Shown in pieces: positions 52,813-63,982 of a DNA stretch of 64,000 bases (position 1 is the first letter of the stretch; the number at the start of each line of letters is the position of its first letter). The DNA lies in contig NZ_LJJF01000001.1 in assembly GCF_001625365.1 (NCBI RefSeq), positions 806,001 through 870,000 on the forward strand, given 5' to 3'. The DNA comes from Streptomyces sp. MJM8645. Lineage in GTDB: Bacteria > Actinomycetota > Actinomycetes > Streptomycetales > Streptomycetaceae. The notes under the pieces are model-generated. The model worked only from the letters and a program-made list of their open reading frames with translations. It was not told where the DNA came from and searched no databases. A program made the translations under genes and the position numbers.

Positions 52813-53062
52813 CAAACGGTGATCTCGCGCCTGCCCAGCGGGTTCCCGGGCCGGGGAACGGCGGGGGCCGATCCGGCGGGGCGGCGCGGCCGGGATCGCC
52901 CGATGTGGGAGGAGGGCCGAAAATCGCCGCCGGTCGGCGGAATACCTGCTGTCACAGAGCCGATCGGCCGCCCCACCCGCCGCTCGCCGAGCACCGGTAA
53001 AGGCGGTCCCGAGGGGGGGCGTGTGGAGCGGCCGGGGCAACGAGGGGGCGGCTGTTGGGAAT

Positions 53063-53701
53063 TCAGGGGGCGGTGGGGCCGGACGGGGAGAGGATCCGGG
53101 AGAGGCCGAAATCGAAGCGCTCGGTGAAGGCGGCGTCCTCCATGTGCGGGACGACCCGGGCGAGCGCCGGGTAGTCGCCGGCGGCGAGGGCCGGGCCGAG
53201 GGTGTGCACGCCGCCCTGGGCGGCCAGGGCCTGCTCCTCCTGGGTCAGGCCGAGGGTCAGGTACTGGATGGTCCAGAACACCCAGGACGCGCGGCGCTCG
53301 TCCAGGCCGCCGTCGAGGAGCGCGGCGATCATCGCGTCGGCGAAGCGCAGGGTGCCGGGCTCGGCGGCATAGGTGCCGGCGACGATGACCGCGCCGTCGC
53401 GGTGGGCCAGCAGGCACCGGCGGTAGCGGTGGGCGAGTTCGCGGGCCCGCTCGTGCCAGGGCGCGGGCAGGTCGTCGAGCGGGATCTCGCCGACGATCGC
53501 GTCCGCCATGAGTTCCAGCAGGCGGCCCTTGGTCTTGGCGTGCCAGAGCACGGTGTTCATCCGGACGCCGAGCCGTTCGGCGACGCCGCGCACGGAGACG
53601 GCGGCGGCGCCCTTGTCGTCCAGCAGGTCGAGGGCGGCGCGGACCACCGTGTCGGCGTCGAGTCGGGTCCGGGGGGCATCCGGGGCTTGCTTCTTGGTCA
53701 C
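53063..53701 (-). CDS. TetR-family regulator (tetracycline-repressor C-terminal type)
   Basis: A protein of 212 aa from GTG 53701. HTH: LDADTVVRAALDLLDDKGAAAVSVRGVAERLGVRMNTVLWHAKTKGRLLELM (about 14-68). The C-terminal domain fits TetR_C, in which phenolic or tetracycline-like ligands bind. Its start codon lies inside one of two palindromes in the 55-base gap to a divergent FAD monooxygenase gene, so it surely controls both. A polyketide or aromatic inducer is plausible. Confidence 0.9.
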   Translation of the reverse strand: MTKKQAPDAPRTRLDADTVVRAALDLLDDKGAAAVSVRGVAERLGVRMNTVLWHAKTKGRLLELMADAIVGEIPLDDLPAPWHERARELAHRYRRCLLAHRDGAVIVAGTYAAEPGTLRFADAMIAALLDGGLDERRASWVFWTIQYLTLGLTQEEQALAAQGGVHTLGPALAAGDYPALARVVPHMEDAAFTERFDFGLSRILSPSGPTAP

Positions 53702-53708
53702 TGACCTA
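53694..53708. promoter_or_regulatory. TetR operator copy 1
   Basis: TTGGTCACTGACCTA overlaps the tetR start codon. It differs from the second site in one base and would give autorepression. Confidence 0.8.
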
Positions 53709-53727
53709 GTCTACTGGAGCCAAGTCA

Positions 53728-53742
53728 TTGGTCACTGACCAA
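53728..53742. promoter_or_regulatory. TetR operator copy 2
   Basis: TTGGTCACTGACCAA has perfect 7-bp arms around one central base, just before the SD of the FAD monooxygenase gene. Copy 1 lies 34 bases away on centre. Confidence 0.85.
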
Positions 53743-53756
53743 GAGAGGGATGAGTC

Positions 53757-55271
<1,515 letters not shown>

Positions 55272-55415
55272 GGACCGGTCGGCCCACGGGCGCCCCCTCC
55301 GGAGCCCCGAGGGCCGGCGGCAGCCGCTCGCGCAGGTCCGCGGCGCCCGCCCCGCCGACCTGATACCGCTCACCACCACACCGGCCACCCGCCGAACCCG
55401 CACCGGAGGCGCCCG

Positions 55416-56294
55416 ATGACCACCCTCCACCTCGGCGTCGACGCCGGCGGCAGCCACACCCGCGCCGTCCTCCTGGACGCCGCGGGCGCCGTCCGGGGCC
55501 GCGGCGAGAGCCCCGGCGCCAACCCCGCCGGAGAGGGCCCGGAGCCGGCGCTCGACCGGCTGGCGGCGGCGGTCACGGCCGCCCTCGACGGGCGCGGCCC
55601 GGGCCGGATCGCCGCCTGCCTGATCGGCCTCGCCGGGTACCGCTCCCTACCGGACCCGGACGCGTTCGCCGAGCGCTGCCGGGCCGCCCTCGGCCTCCGC
55701 CACCCGGTGCGGCTCGTCCCCGACACCGTCCCGGCCCTGGCCTCCGGCGGCGTCACCGACGGCCACGGCACCGTCCTGATCGCGGGCACCGGCGCGATCT
55801 GCGTCCGGCTCGCCGGTGCCCGCACGCTCGCGCGCGGCGGCGGGCTCGGCTGGCTGCTCGGCGACGAGGGCGGCGGCTTCTGGCTCGGCCGCGAGGCCCT
55901 GCGCCACGCCCACGCCGACCCGGCCGGCCCGCTCGGCACCGCCGTCCGCGCCCGCTGCGCCGCCGACTCCCCCGAAGCCCTGCTCCACTGGGCCTACGCC
56001 GGCCCGCCCCGCCGGCTCGCCACCCTCGCCCCGCTGGTCTCCCGGCTCGCCGCGCAGGGAGACCCGGCCGCCCGCGCCATCGCCGACACCGCCGCCGACC
56101 ACCTGGCCGGCCTCGTCCGCGCCACCGCCGCCCCCGCCGAACCGCTGGTCCTCACCGGCTCGGTGGCCACCGCCCCCGGTCCGATCCGCGAGCGCCTCCA
56201 CCACCTCCTCGCCGACCTCCACCCCCGCCTCCCCCGCACCGACGCCGCCACCGCCGCCGCCCACCTCGCCACCCGCCTCGCCGCCGGGCGGTAG
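55416..56294 (+). CDS. BadF/BadG-family ATPase, N-acetylglucosamine-kinase-like
   Basis: A protein of 292 aa of the ASKHA fold. Phosphate-1 motif LGVDAGGSHTRAVLLD at the N-terminus, phosphate-2 region TVLIAGTGAICVRLAG (about 118) and LGDEGGGFWLGREALR (about 150) match eukaryote-type N-acetylglucosamine kinases. It probably phosphorylates an amino sugar. Its stop lies in a short tandem repeat. It stands 145 bases after the monooxygenase on the same strand but looks functionally separate. Confidence 0.85.
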   Translation: MTTLHLGVDAGGSHTRAVLLDAAGAVRGRGESPGANPAGEGPEPALDRLAAAVTAALDGRGPGRIAACLIGLAGYRSLPDPDAFAERCRAALGLRHPVRLVPDTVPALASGGVTDGHGTVLIAGTGAICVRLAGARTLARGGGLGWLLGDEGGGFWLGREALRHAHADPAGPLGTAVRARCAADSPEALLHWAYAGPPRRLATLAPLVSRLAAQGDPAARAIADTAADHLAGLVRATAAPAEPLVLTGSVATAPGPIRERLHHLLADLHPRLPRTDAATAAAHLATRLAAGR

Positions 56295-56315
56295 GCGGTA
56301 GGCCGTAAGCGGTAG
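56288..56315 (+). repeat. Heptanucleotide repeat at kinase 3' end
   Basis: Four 7-bp units (GCGGTAG, one diverged to GCCGTAA); the first contains the kinase stop codon. Confidence 0.8.
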
Positions 56316-56436
56316 ACGGTCCCGACGGATCACCAACTCCACTGCACCCCACCGGAAATGGCATGCACGCCACTAGCCAACCGGTCAGTAACGCCCCTAC
56401 CGTCGAGCTCCCGTGGCTTCGACGGAGGAGCTCCCC

Positions 56437-59241
56437 TTGCGCCTACGCCCCCACCCCCTGCGCTTCCCGGCCGCCGCCGCAGCGTCGGCCCTGCTCGTCA
56501 CCGCCGCCCTGACCACCACCCCCACCGCCGCCGCCCCCGCCGCCCCGACCGCCACCGCGGCCGACTACTGCGGCGGCCACTGCCGGGACATCCTGCCGCC
56601 CGGCGAGAACGGCAACGCCACGCTCGCCGAGATCCTGCTCAACCGGATGTTCGGCAGCCGCCCCGCCCACACCGACGACCAGCTCGGCCCGTACGCCGCC
56701 CTCGCCTCCGGCTACCCGGGCCTGACCGAGGCCAAGCTGCGCGACTTCTTCAACGACGCCTCCTTCGGCGTCCCCGCCGACCAGGTGGCCAGCACCATCA
56801 GCCCGCGCGCCGACGTCACCATCGTCCGCGACAAGGCCACCGGCGTCCCGCACATCACCGGCACCACCCGCTACGGCACCGAGTACGGCGCGGGCTACGC
56901 CGCCGCCCAGGACCGGCTGTGGGTGATGGACCTGTTCCGGCACGTGGGCCGCGGCCAGCTGTCCGGCTTCGCCGGCGGCGCCGCCGCCAACCGCCAGCTG
57001 GAGCAGAACTTCTGGCAGGCCGCGCCGTACACCGAGGCGGAACTGCAGCAGCAGATCGACGCCCTGTCGGCCCGCGGCGGCCGGGCCGCCCAGGCCCTCA
57101 CCGACGCGAACGCCTACCTCGACGGCATCAACCAGTACGCCAAGGAGTCCTACAACGCCCGCACCTTCCCCGGCGAGTACGACCTGACCGGGCACATCGA
57201 CCCGATCACCAACGCCGGGTCGATCGAGCCGTTCAAGCTGACCGACCTGGTCGCCCTGGCCTCCGTGGTCGGCGCCCTGTTCGGCTCCGGCGGCGGCGGT
57301 GAACTCGCCTCCGCCCAGGTCAAGTCGGCCGCCGAGGCCCGCTACGGCAAGGACGCCGGGGACGCGGTCTGGAAGTCGCTGCGCGAGGCCGACGACCCGG
57401 AGGCCGTCCAGACCCTGCACGACGGCCAGCGCTTCCCCTACGCCCCGGTCCCCGACGCCCCGCAGGGCGAGGCGCTGCCCGACCCCGGCTCGGTGGTGCC
57501 CGAGCGGATGATCTACGACGCCACCGGCACGGGCGCCGGCGCCGCGAGGACCGCCGCCCCGGGCGTGCTGCCCGGCAACCTGCTCACCGCCAAGCACGGC
57601 ATGTCCAACGCGCTGCTGGTCTCCGGCGCCCACACCGACGACGGCCACCCGGTCGCCGTGTTCGGCCCGCAGACCGGCTACTTCGCCCCGCAGCTGCTGA
57701 TGCTGGAGGAGATCCAGGGCCCCGGCATCAGCGCACGCGGCGCGGCCTTCGCCGGCCTGAGCTTCTACGTGCAGCTCGGCCGCGGCCAGGACTACGCCTG
57801 GAGCGCCACCTCCGCCGGGCAGGACATCACCGACACCTACGCCGTCCCGCTCTGCACCACCGACGGCTCCCCGGCCACCACCGCCGCCAACTCCTACCTC
57901 TGGCACGGCCAGTGCGTCCCCTTCGACCGGCTGGAACGCAAGAACACCTGGAACCCGACCACCGCCGACTCCACCGCCGCCGGCTCCTACACCCTGGTGA
58001 TGTACCGCAGCAGGTACGGCCTGGTGACCGCCCGCGGCACGGTCGGCGGCGCCCCCGTGGCCTTCACCTCGCTGCGCTCCACCTACCGGCACGAGGCGGA
58101 CTCCATCATCGGCTTCCAGGAGCTCAACGACCCCGGCGCGGTGCACGACGCGGCGGGCTTCCAGCAGGCCGCGCAGGACATCAACTACACCTTCAACTGG
58201 TTCTACGCCGACTCCCGCGACATCGCGTACTACAACTCCGGCAGCAACCCCGTACGCGCCCCCGGGGTCGACGCCGGCCTGCCGCTGCGCGCCGAACCGG
58301 CCTACGAGTGGGCCGACTTCGACCCCGCGACCAACACCGCCCGGTACACCCCGGCGGCCGAGCACCCGCAGTCCGTCAACCAGGACTACTACATCTCCTG
58401 GAACAACAAGCAGGCCGACGGCTTCACCTCGGCCGGGTTCGGCAACGGCTCGGTGCACCGCGGCAACCTGCTCGACGACCGGGTCAAGACGCTGCTGCGC
58501 AACGGTGGCAAGGCGAGCCGGGTCTCGCTCACCCAGGCCATGGCCGGCGCCGCCCTGGCCGACCTGCGCGCCGAGGACGTCCTGCCGGACCTGATCCGGG
58601 TGCTGCGCAGCGCCCCCGTCACCGATCCGGCCGCCGCCACCGCGCTCCAGCAGCTGGAGGCCTGGCTGGCCGGCGGCGCCCAGCGGAAGGAGACATCTCC
58701 GGGCAGCCACGGCTACGCGGACGCCGCCGCGATCCGCGTCCTGGACGCCTGGTGGCCGCTGGTCGCGGAGGGCGTCATGCGGCCCGGCCTCGGGGACCAG
58801 CTGTTCGCGGCCCTGACCGGCGCCCTGCAGATCAACGAGTCGCCCTCCGGCGGCCAGACCGGTCCCGGCAGCGGCGGCCCCGTGAGTGCCAACGAGGCGA
58901 TCCCGCACAAGGGTTCGGCCTTCCAGTACGGCTGGTGGAGCTACCTGGACAAGGACCTGCGGTCCGTCCTGGGCGACCAGGTGGCCGGCCCGCTGGCCCG
59001 CCCGTACTGCGGCGGGGGCGATCTGGCGGCCTGCCGGGGCGTGCTGCTGGACACCCTGAAGCGGGCGGCCGCCCAGACCCCGGCCCAGGTCTACCCGGGC
59101 GACGCGGACTGCTCCGCCGGCGACCAGTGGTGCGCCGACACGATCATCCAGCGCCCGCTCGGCGGTGTCACGGACGACAAGACCACCTGGCAGAACCGTC
59201 CGACCTACCAGCAGGTGGTGCAGTTCCCGAGCCACCGCTGA
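56437..59241 (+). CDS. Secreted penicillin acylase family N-terminal-nucleophile hydrolase
   Basis: A protein of 934 aa from TTG 56437, chosen because GGAGGAG lies six bases upstream; GTG 56413 is possible. A Tat/Sec-like signal (RLRPHPLRF, hydrophobic core, APAAP) precedes the alpha chain with GVPHITGTTRYGTEYGAGYAAAQDRLWVMDLFRHVGRGQL. The autoproteolytic site is at KHGMSNALLVSG, the Ser becoming the beta-chain N-terminal nucleophile. The beta chain follows with GPGISARGAAFAGL and GRGQDYAWSATSAGQDITDTY. Members hydrolyse amides of penicillins, acyl-homoserine lactones or acylated peptides. At 934 residues it is longer than classic penicillin G acylase. Confidence 0.88.
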   Translation: MRLRPHPLRFPAAAAASALLVTAALTTTPTAAAPAAPTATAADYCGGHCRDILPPGENGNATLAEILLNRMFGSRPAHTDDQLGPYAALASGYPGLTEAKLRDFFNDASFGVPADQVASTISPRADVTIVRDKATGVPHITGTTRYGTEYGAGYAAAQDRLWVMDLFRHVGRGQLSGFAGGAAANRQLEQNFWQAAPYTEAELQQQIDALSARGGRAAQALTDANAYLDGINQYAKESYNARTFPGEYDLTGHIDPITNAGSIEPFKLTDLVALASVVGALFGSGGGGELASAQVKSAAEARYGKDAGDAVWKSLREADDPEAVQTLHDGQRFPYAPVPDAPQGEALPDPGSVVPERMIYDATGTGAGAARTAAPGVLPGNLLTAKHGMSNALLVSGAHTDDGHPVAVFGPQTGYFAPQLLMLEEIQGPGISARGAAFAGLSFYVQLGRGQDYAWSATSAGQDITDTYAVPLCTTDGSPATTAANSYLWHGQCVPFDRLERKNTWNPTTADSTAAGSYTLVMYRSRYGLVTARGTVGGAPVAFTSLRSTYRHEADSIIGFQELNDPGAVHDAAGFQQAAQDINYTFNWFYADSRDIAYYNSGSNPVRAPGVDAGLPLRAEPAYEWADFDPATNTARYTPAAEHPQSVNQDYYISWNNKQADGFTSAGFGNGSVHRGNLLDDRVKTLLRNGGKASRVSLTQAMAGAALADLRAEDVLPDLIRVLRSAPVTDPAAATALQQLEAWLAGGAQRKETSPGSHGYADAAAIRVLDAWWPLVAEGVMRPGLGDQLFAALTGALQINESPSGGQTGPGSGGPVSANEAIPHKGSAFQYGWWSYLDKDLRSVLGDQVAGPLARPYCGGGDLAACRGVLLDTLKRAAAQTPAQVYPGDADCSAGDQWCADTIIQRPLGGVTDDKTTWQNRPTYQQVVQFPSHR

Positions 59242-59247
59242 ACCCAT

Positions 59248-59294
59248 GCCGCTGTCTTCCACCCGGGCGGGGCACCCGCGTGGAAGACAGCGGC
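59248..59294 (+). terminator. Terminator after acylase gene
   Basis: A perfect 15-bp stem (59248-59262 with 59280-59294) with a 17-base loop just after the stop codon. Confidence 0.8.
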
Positions 59295-59425
59295 CCGGGC
59301 CCGACGGGCGGGGACGGGGCGCAGCACCTAGCGTGGTCCGGGGCGACCGGGGCGGCACCGCCGCCGAGGTCGGCGACCCCCGATCCCCGCAGAGGCCCCA
59401 CACAGGCCCAGGAGGTAAGCCGACC

Positions 59426-59980
59426 ATGACCGTCTCCCTGTCCGATCTCACCGGGGACTACGTCCTCGACCCCGCCCACACCCGGATCGGCTTCGTGGCG
59501 CGCCACGCCATGGTGACCAAGGTCCGCGGCTCCTTCACCGCCTTCGAGGGCAGCGCCCACCTGGACGGCGCCGACCCGGGCCGTTCCACCGCCCGGGTGA
59601 CGATCCGGACCGACAGCATCGACACCGGCGTCGAGCAGCGCGACCAGCACCTGCGCACCAACGACTTCCTGGACGTGCCGAAGTTCCCGACCATCGCCTT
59701 CGCCACGACGGCAATCGAGCCGCGCGGGGACGGCGAGTTCCGGGTGACGGGCGACCTCACCGTCAAGGACGTCACCCGCCCGGTCACCATCGACGTCGAG
59801 TACACCGGCAACGCCGTCGACCCCCAGGGCAACCTGCGGGTGGGCCTGGAGGGTTCGGTGACGATCAGCCGCAAGGACTTCGGGGTGACCTGGAACGCGG
59901 CCCTGGAGAGCGGCGGCGTCCTGGTCGGCGACAAGGTCGTCCTGGAGTTCGACGTCTCGGCCGTCCGGCAGGGCCAGTAG
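59426..59980 (+). CDS. YceI-family lipid-binding protein
   Basis: A protein of 184 aa with the strong SD AGGAGGTAAG. YVLDPAHTRIGFVARHAMVTKVRGSF, then DSIDTGVEQRDQHLRTNDFLDVPKFPTIAF and VKDVTRPVTIDVEY are the YceI lipocalin-like signature. No signal peptide is present, so it is cytoplasmic, unlike E. coli YceI. It binds polyisoprenoid-type lipids in the family. The exact role is unknown. Confidence 0.92.
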   Translation: MTVSLSDLTGDYVLDPAHTRIGFVARHAMVTKVRGSFTAFEGSAHLDGADPGRSTARVTIRTDSIDTGVEQRDQHLRTNDFLDVPKFPTIAFATTAIEPRGDGEFRVTGDLTVKDVTRPVTIDVEYTGNAVDPQGNLRVGLEGSVTISRKDFGVTWNAALESGGVLVGDKVVLEFDVSAVRQGQ

Positions 59981-60087
59981 CGGCCGCAGGAACCCCTGAG
60001 GCCCGCCATCCCCCGCCCGCCATCCCCCGCCCACCGGGCCCCGAAATCCGCCGGACCGGGCGCCGCAGGTCCGGTTAGGCTCCTGAC

Positions 60088-61326
60088 ATGGCGACAGACG
60101 GCTCCCTCGCAACCGGCCAGCGCTCCCTCGGCGATCCCACCCTCGACTACCCGTTGTGGCCCCCGCTCACCGCGGGCTGTCCCCGCACCGGCACCGAGGA
60201 CGTGTCCTACCCCGTCGAGGTCGACTACGCCTACCTCAAGGCCGACGCGGCCGCCCTGTTCGCCCCGGGGGCGGACGCCGGGGCGCCGCGCGGCGGGCTG
60301 GAGCGGTGGGCCCCCCTGTTGCCGCCGCTGCTCGCGCCGGGCCTGGGCGAGGGCGGCACGCCGCTGGTCGAGCTCGAACCCGGGGTGTACGTCAAGGACG
60401 AGGCCCGCAACCCGACCTGGAGCCACAAGGACCGGCTGAACCGCTGCACCACCAGCGCCGCCGTGGGCGTCGGCGCGCCCGGGATCGCGGTGGCCTCCTC
60501 CGGCAACCACGGCGCGTCCGCCGCCGCCTACGCCGCCCGGGCCGGGCTGCGCTGCGTGGTGTTCACCGGGCCCGACTTGCCGCCGGCCGTCGACGCGTTC
60601 CTCAACGCCTACGGCGCCGTCGTGCTGCCGGTGCCGTGGGAGGCCCGCTGGCCGCTGCTGCGGCAGGTCGTGGACCGGCTGGGCCTGCACCCGGTCAGCA
60701 ACCTCACCACCACCCACACCGGCCACGCCTACGGCCCCGAGGGCTACAAGACGGTGGCGTACGAGATCTTCCGGGACATCGGCGTGCCCGCCGCGGTGTT
60801 CGTGCCCACCGGCTACGGGGAGCTGCTCTTCGGCGTCTGGAAGGGCTTCAGCGAACTGCACCGGCTCGGCCTGGCCGACCGGGTGCCGCGCATCGTCGCC
60901 TGCGAGTCCGCGTCCGGCGCGCCGCTCGCCCTGGCCGTCCGCCAGGGCCTGCCGGCGGCCCGGGTGACGGTGGGGCCGAGCGAGGCGTACTCGATCGCCT
61001 CCCCGGTCGGCGGTTACCGGGGCGTGGTCGCGGTCCGCGAGAGCGGCGGCCGGGTGCTGACCCTGGACGACGGCCAACTCGCGGCCGCCCAGGCCGAACT
61101 GGCCCGCTCCGGGCTCTGGACGGAGCTGTCCGCGGCGGCCGGGCTCGCGGGGCTGCGCAGCCTCGGCGGCGTCGAGGGCCTCGGGGAGGCCGAGGGGCCG
61201 GTGGTGTGCGTGTCGACGTCCAGCGGTTTCAAGGACCGGGGCGTCGGCGCGCGGTCGACCGCGCCGGTCGCCCCGGAGTGGGACGAGGTCCGCCGCCGGC
61301 TGCACACGGCCGGAATCCGAGGCTAG
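60088..61326 (+). CDS. PLP-dependent threonine-synthase-like enzyme
   Basis: A protein of 412 aa of fold type II. EGGTPLVEL, then the PLP lysine in NPTWSHKDRLN, the SSGNHG loop and a C-terminal STSSGFKDRG define the tryptophan-synthase-beta/threonine-synthase group. The first 90 residues include a Cys-containing segment often seen in threonine synthase relatives. A glycine-rich phosphate-binding loop typical of genuine threonine synthase is not obvious, so another beta-replacement or elimination is possible. It is a single gene without close partners. Confidence 0.82.
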   Translation: MATDGSLATGQRSLGDPTLDYPLWPPLTAGCPRTGTEDVSYPVEVDYAYLKADAAALFAPGADAGAPRGGLERWAPLLPPLLAPGLGEGGTPLVELEPGVYVKDEARNPTWSHKDRLNRCTTSAAVGVGAPGIAVASSGNHGASAAAYAARAGLRCVVFTGPDLPPAVDAFLNAYGAVVLPVPWEARWPLLRQVVDRLGLHPVSNLTTTHTGHAYGPEGYKTVAYEIFRDIGVPAAVFVPTGYGELLFGVWKGFSELHRLGLADRVPRIVACESASGAPLALAVRQGLPAARVTVGPSEAYSIASPVGGYRGVVAVRESGGRVLTLDDGQLAAAQAELARSGLWTELSAAAGLAGLRSLGGVEGLGEAEGPVVCVSTSSGFKDRGVGARSTAPVAPEWDEVRRRLHTAGIRG

Positions 61327-61476
61327 CGGGCTTCCGCGCCAACTCCCCCCCGCCGTTGGAGGCCTGCTGTTCGCCGTCCGGTTCTCCGGCGTAGGGTTGG
61401 CGTTCGCCGCGGCCGCCCAGGCTGGTCCGGATCCGCACCGCCCCCGCTCCTCCCCGTGCGTCGAAGGGCTGTCACC

Positions 61477-62862
61477 GTGTTCCGTTCCCCCCGCCGTCTG
61501 CTGCCGCTGGCCGTCGCCGTCGCGGCGGTGCCCGTACTCGCCCTGCCGGTCGTCCCGGCCTCCGCGGCCTCGTACGGCACTCCGACGATCACCTTCTCGG
61601 CCGGCTACCTGTCCGGCGCGGTCGGCGCCACCGGCGACCCGACGGTGTCCGTGGCGGTGGCGCAGAGCGGGGCCGCGGCCTCGGCGCTGACCGTCGCCGC
61701 CTCGGCGAGCACCCGCAGCGCCGTCGCGCGGACCGGCGACGTGGCGGTGACGGGCACCGGCGGCACCCGCACCCTGGCGGTCGCCGCGCAGGGCGTCGGC
61801 TACACCGACCTCACCATCAAGGTGACCGGCCTGGGCGGCAAGACCGCGACCCGCACCCTGCACTACGCGGCCTCCCCCGCCGTCCAGTTCCCGGCCGCCA
61901 GCCGCTACCTGACCGGTTCCAGCGACGCCTCCGCCGCGGTGGACGCGGGCGGCGGCTACATCCTGGTCGGCGACGACGAGTCCAACGTGCTGCGGCTGTA
62001 CGACCGCAACGCCTCCGGCGCGCCGGTCCGCACCTGGGACTTCAGCTCCGCGCTCGGCGTCTCCAAGGAGATCGACATCGAGGCCGCGGCCCGGGTCGGC
62101 GACACGATCTACTGGACGGGCTCGCTCGGCAACAACAAGGACGGCAAGGTCAAGCCGGACCGGCACACCGTGTTCACCACGAAGGTCACCGGCTCGGGCG
62201 CCAACACCCAGCTGTCGCTAACCGGTTCGTACCACGGCCTGCGCGACGACCTGATCGCCTGGGACGGCGCCCACGGCGACCGCTACGGCTTCGCGGCGGG
62301 CGCGGCGGACGGCCAGGCGCCCAAGCAGATCGACGGATTCAACGTCGAGGGGCTGGAGTTCGCCCCGGGCAGCACCACCACCGCGTACATCGGCTTCCGC
62401 GCGCCGCTGACCCCGGCGGTCACCGGCGGCCGCGCGCTGCTCGTCCCCGTCACCAACCTCCCGTCGCTGCTGTCCGGTTCGGCCTCGCACGCGACCTTCG
62501 GCGAGCCGGTCGAGCTGGACCTCGGCGGGCTCTCCATCCGCGACCTGCGCCGCAACGACCTCGGCCAGTACCTGATCGTGGCCGGCTCCTGGTCCGCCGA
62601 GGACAACTCCGCCCCGTACGCCCTCTACCGCTGGAACGGGCAGCCGGGCTCCCAGCCGGTCAAGCTGGTCGACCTGCCGACCACCGACGCCGGCGCCTGG
62701 GAGGCCGTCCCGGACGTGCCGAACCTGGACGCCCCCGGCGCCCGGGCCCAGCTGATCACCGACGACGGCTCCGCCGACCTGTACGGCGACGGCACCGCCG
62801 CCAAGGACCTCGCCCAGCCGGAGTGGAAGAAGTCCCGCTCCACCTGGTTCACCCTGAACTGA
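61477..62862 (+). CDS. Secreted DUF3616-like protein
   Basis: A protein of 461 aa from GTG 61477 (AAGGG upstream), with signal peptide MFRSPRRLLPLAVAVAAVPVLALP ending at ASA. An immunoglobulin-like domain covers about 35-140. A propeller-like DUF3616 part follows, with SRYLTGSSDASAAVDAGGGYILVGDDESNVLRLYDR, EIDIEAAARVGDTIYWTGSLGNNKDG and NVEGLEFAPGSTTTAYIGFRAP. It is extracellular; its role is unknown. Confidence 0.82.
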   Translation: MFRSPRRLLPLAVAVAAVPVLALPVVPASAASYGTPTITFSAGYLSGAVGATGDPTVSVAVAQSGAAASALTVAASASTRSAVARTGDVAVTGTGGTRTLAVAAQGVGYTDLTIKVTGLGGKTATRTLHYAASPAVQFPAASRYLTGSSDASAAVDAGGGYILVGDDESNVLRLYDRNASGAPVRTWDFSSALGVSKEIDIEAAARVGDTIYWTGSLGNNKDGKVKPDRHTVFTTKVTGSGANTQLSLTGSYHGLRDDLIAWDGAHGDRYGFAAGAADGQAPKQIDGFNVEGLEFAPGSTTTAYIGFRAPLTPAVTGGRALLVPVTNLPSLLSGSASHATFGEPVELDLGGLSIRDLRRNDLGQYLIVAGSWSAEDNSAPYALYRWNGQPGSQPVKLVDLPTTDAGAWEAVPDVPNLDAPGARAQLITDDGSADLYGDGTAAKDLAQPEWKKSRSTWFTLN

Positions 62863-62869
62863 CCTGCGC

Positions 62870-62908
62870 CCGGCCGGGGCGGGCCCACGAACCGCCCGCC
62901 CCGGCCGG
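62870..62908. terminator. Bidirectional terminator
   Basis: A perfect 15-bp stem (62870-62884 with 62894-62908) with a 9-base loop between convergent genes. Confidence 0.82.
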
Positions 62909-62926
62909 CCCCGCGGACCGCCCGGC

Positions 62927-63982
62927 TCAGAGTTCGACGAGCACCTTGCCCCGGCTCGCGGAGCGGTCCACGTACAGGCTGCGGTAGGCGGCCGGGATGT
63001 TGTCGAAGCCCCGGTGGACGGTCTGCTGGTAGCCGAGGTCCCCGCTGCGCACCAGCGTGCCCAGTTCCTGCCGCAGCGCCGACCAGTTCTCCTCGGTGAA
63101 CCACTCCAGCGAGAAGATGCCGCGGATGGTGGTGCGCGGGAACATGATCATCGGCAGCAGTCGCGGGCCCGCCCAGTCGCCGCCGACCTGGCTGCCCCAC
63201 TGCCAGCAGACCGCGACCCGGCTGTCCACGGCGAGCTGGGAGAAGACCGCGTCGGTGAGCGCCCCGCCGAGGCTGTCGAAGTAGCGGTCGATGCCGGCCG
63301 GGGCGAGCTTGGCGATTTCCTCCCGCAGCCGCTCGGGGTCGTCGCCGTCGCGGTAGAGCAGGACCGCGTCGAAGCCCAGCTCACGCAGCCGGGCGGCCTT
63401 GGCCGGGGTGGCCGTGGTGCCGATGACCCGGGCCCCCCGGTGCCGGGCCAGCTGTCCGACCACCGAGCCGACCGCCCCGGACGCCCCGCTGACCAGCACG
63501 GTGTCCCCCGGCCGGACCTTGAGGAACTTCTCGACCGTGCCCCAGGCGGTCATCCCCGGACCGCCGAGGACGCCGAGGGCGGTGGAGAGCGGCAGGGCGT
63601 CGTCGTAGTCGCCCCGGTCCAGCCGCCGGTAGGCGGGGAAGACCATCGGGAAGGTGCCGGTCTGCCAGAGCGCCGGGGCGCCGTTGCTGATCACGTGGCT
63701 GCGCCAGCCGCCGAAGCCCTGCACGAGGTCACCGACGGCGAAGGCGGCGTCCGGCCCGGCCTCCACCACCTCCATGATGGAGTCCGCGCCCATGTGGTCG
63801 CCGATCGGGGTGTCCAGGGCGATCCCCTGGAGGTACGGGTCGACCGAGACGTACCTGGTCCGCAGCAGCATCTCGTCCGCGGCGAGGCGGACGTCCACCT
63901 CCTCGACCACCTTCCGGTACATCCGCTCGACGTCCGGCACGCCGTCCACGTGCTCGCGGACGACCCACTTCTCGACCCTCAT
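62927..63982 (-). CDS. Zinc-independent MDR oxidoreductase (prostaglandin/LTB4 reductase-like)
   Basis: A protein of 351 aa. N-terminal VSVDPYLQGIALD with the absent zinc ligands, the nucleotide-binding motif TVLVSGASGAVGSVVGQLA (about 160), FDSLGGALTD and GRGKVLVEL-type end are typical of NADPH-dependent 2-alkenal/leukotriene B4 dehydrogenase-like enzymes. They reduce double bonds of enones. It ends the window as a single gene. Confidence 0.88.
   Translation of the reverse strand: MRVEKWVVREHVDGVPDVERMYRKVVEEVDVRLAADEMLLRTRYVSVDPYLQGIALDTPIGDHMGADSIMEVVEAGPDAAFAVGDLVQGFGGWRSHVISNGAPALWQTGTFPMVFPAYRRLDRGDYDDALPLSTALGVLGGPGMTAWGTVEKFLKVRPGDTVLVSGASGAVGSVVGQLARHRGARVIGTTATPAKAARLRELGFDAVLLYRDGDDPERLREEIAKLAPAGIDRYFDSLGGALTDAVFSQLAVDSRVAVCWQWGSQVGGDWAGPRLLPMIMFPRTTIRGIFSLEWFTEENWSALRQELGTLVRSGDLGYQQTVHRGFDNIPAAYRSLYVDRSASRGKVLVEL

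Larger units (their letters stand above)
52212..53062. other. Long intergenic region upstream of radical SAM operon
   Basis: 850 bases without a convincing gene. It holds a large palindrome (52441-52469), 12-bp CCGCCCGTACAT repeats (about 52488-52512) and an iron-box-like site (52794-52812). Weak plus-strand ORF 52611-52802 (63 aa, charged, starting MTKPLLRKTPREEAEAERE, no SD) and minus-strand ORFs with odd codon use were noted but not called. Confidence 0.5.
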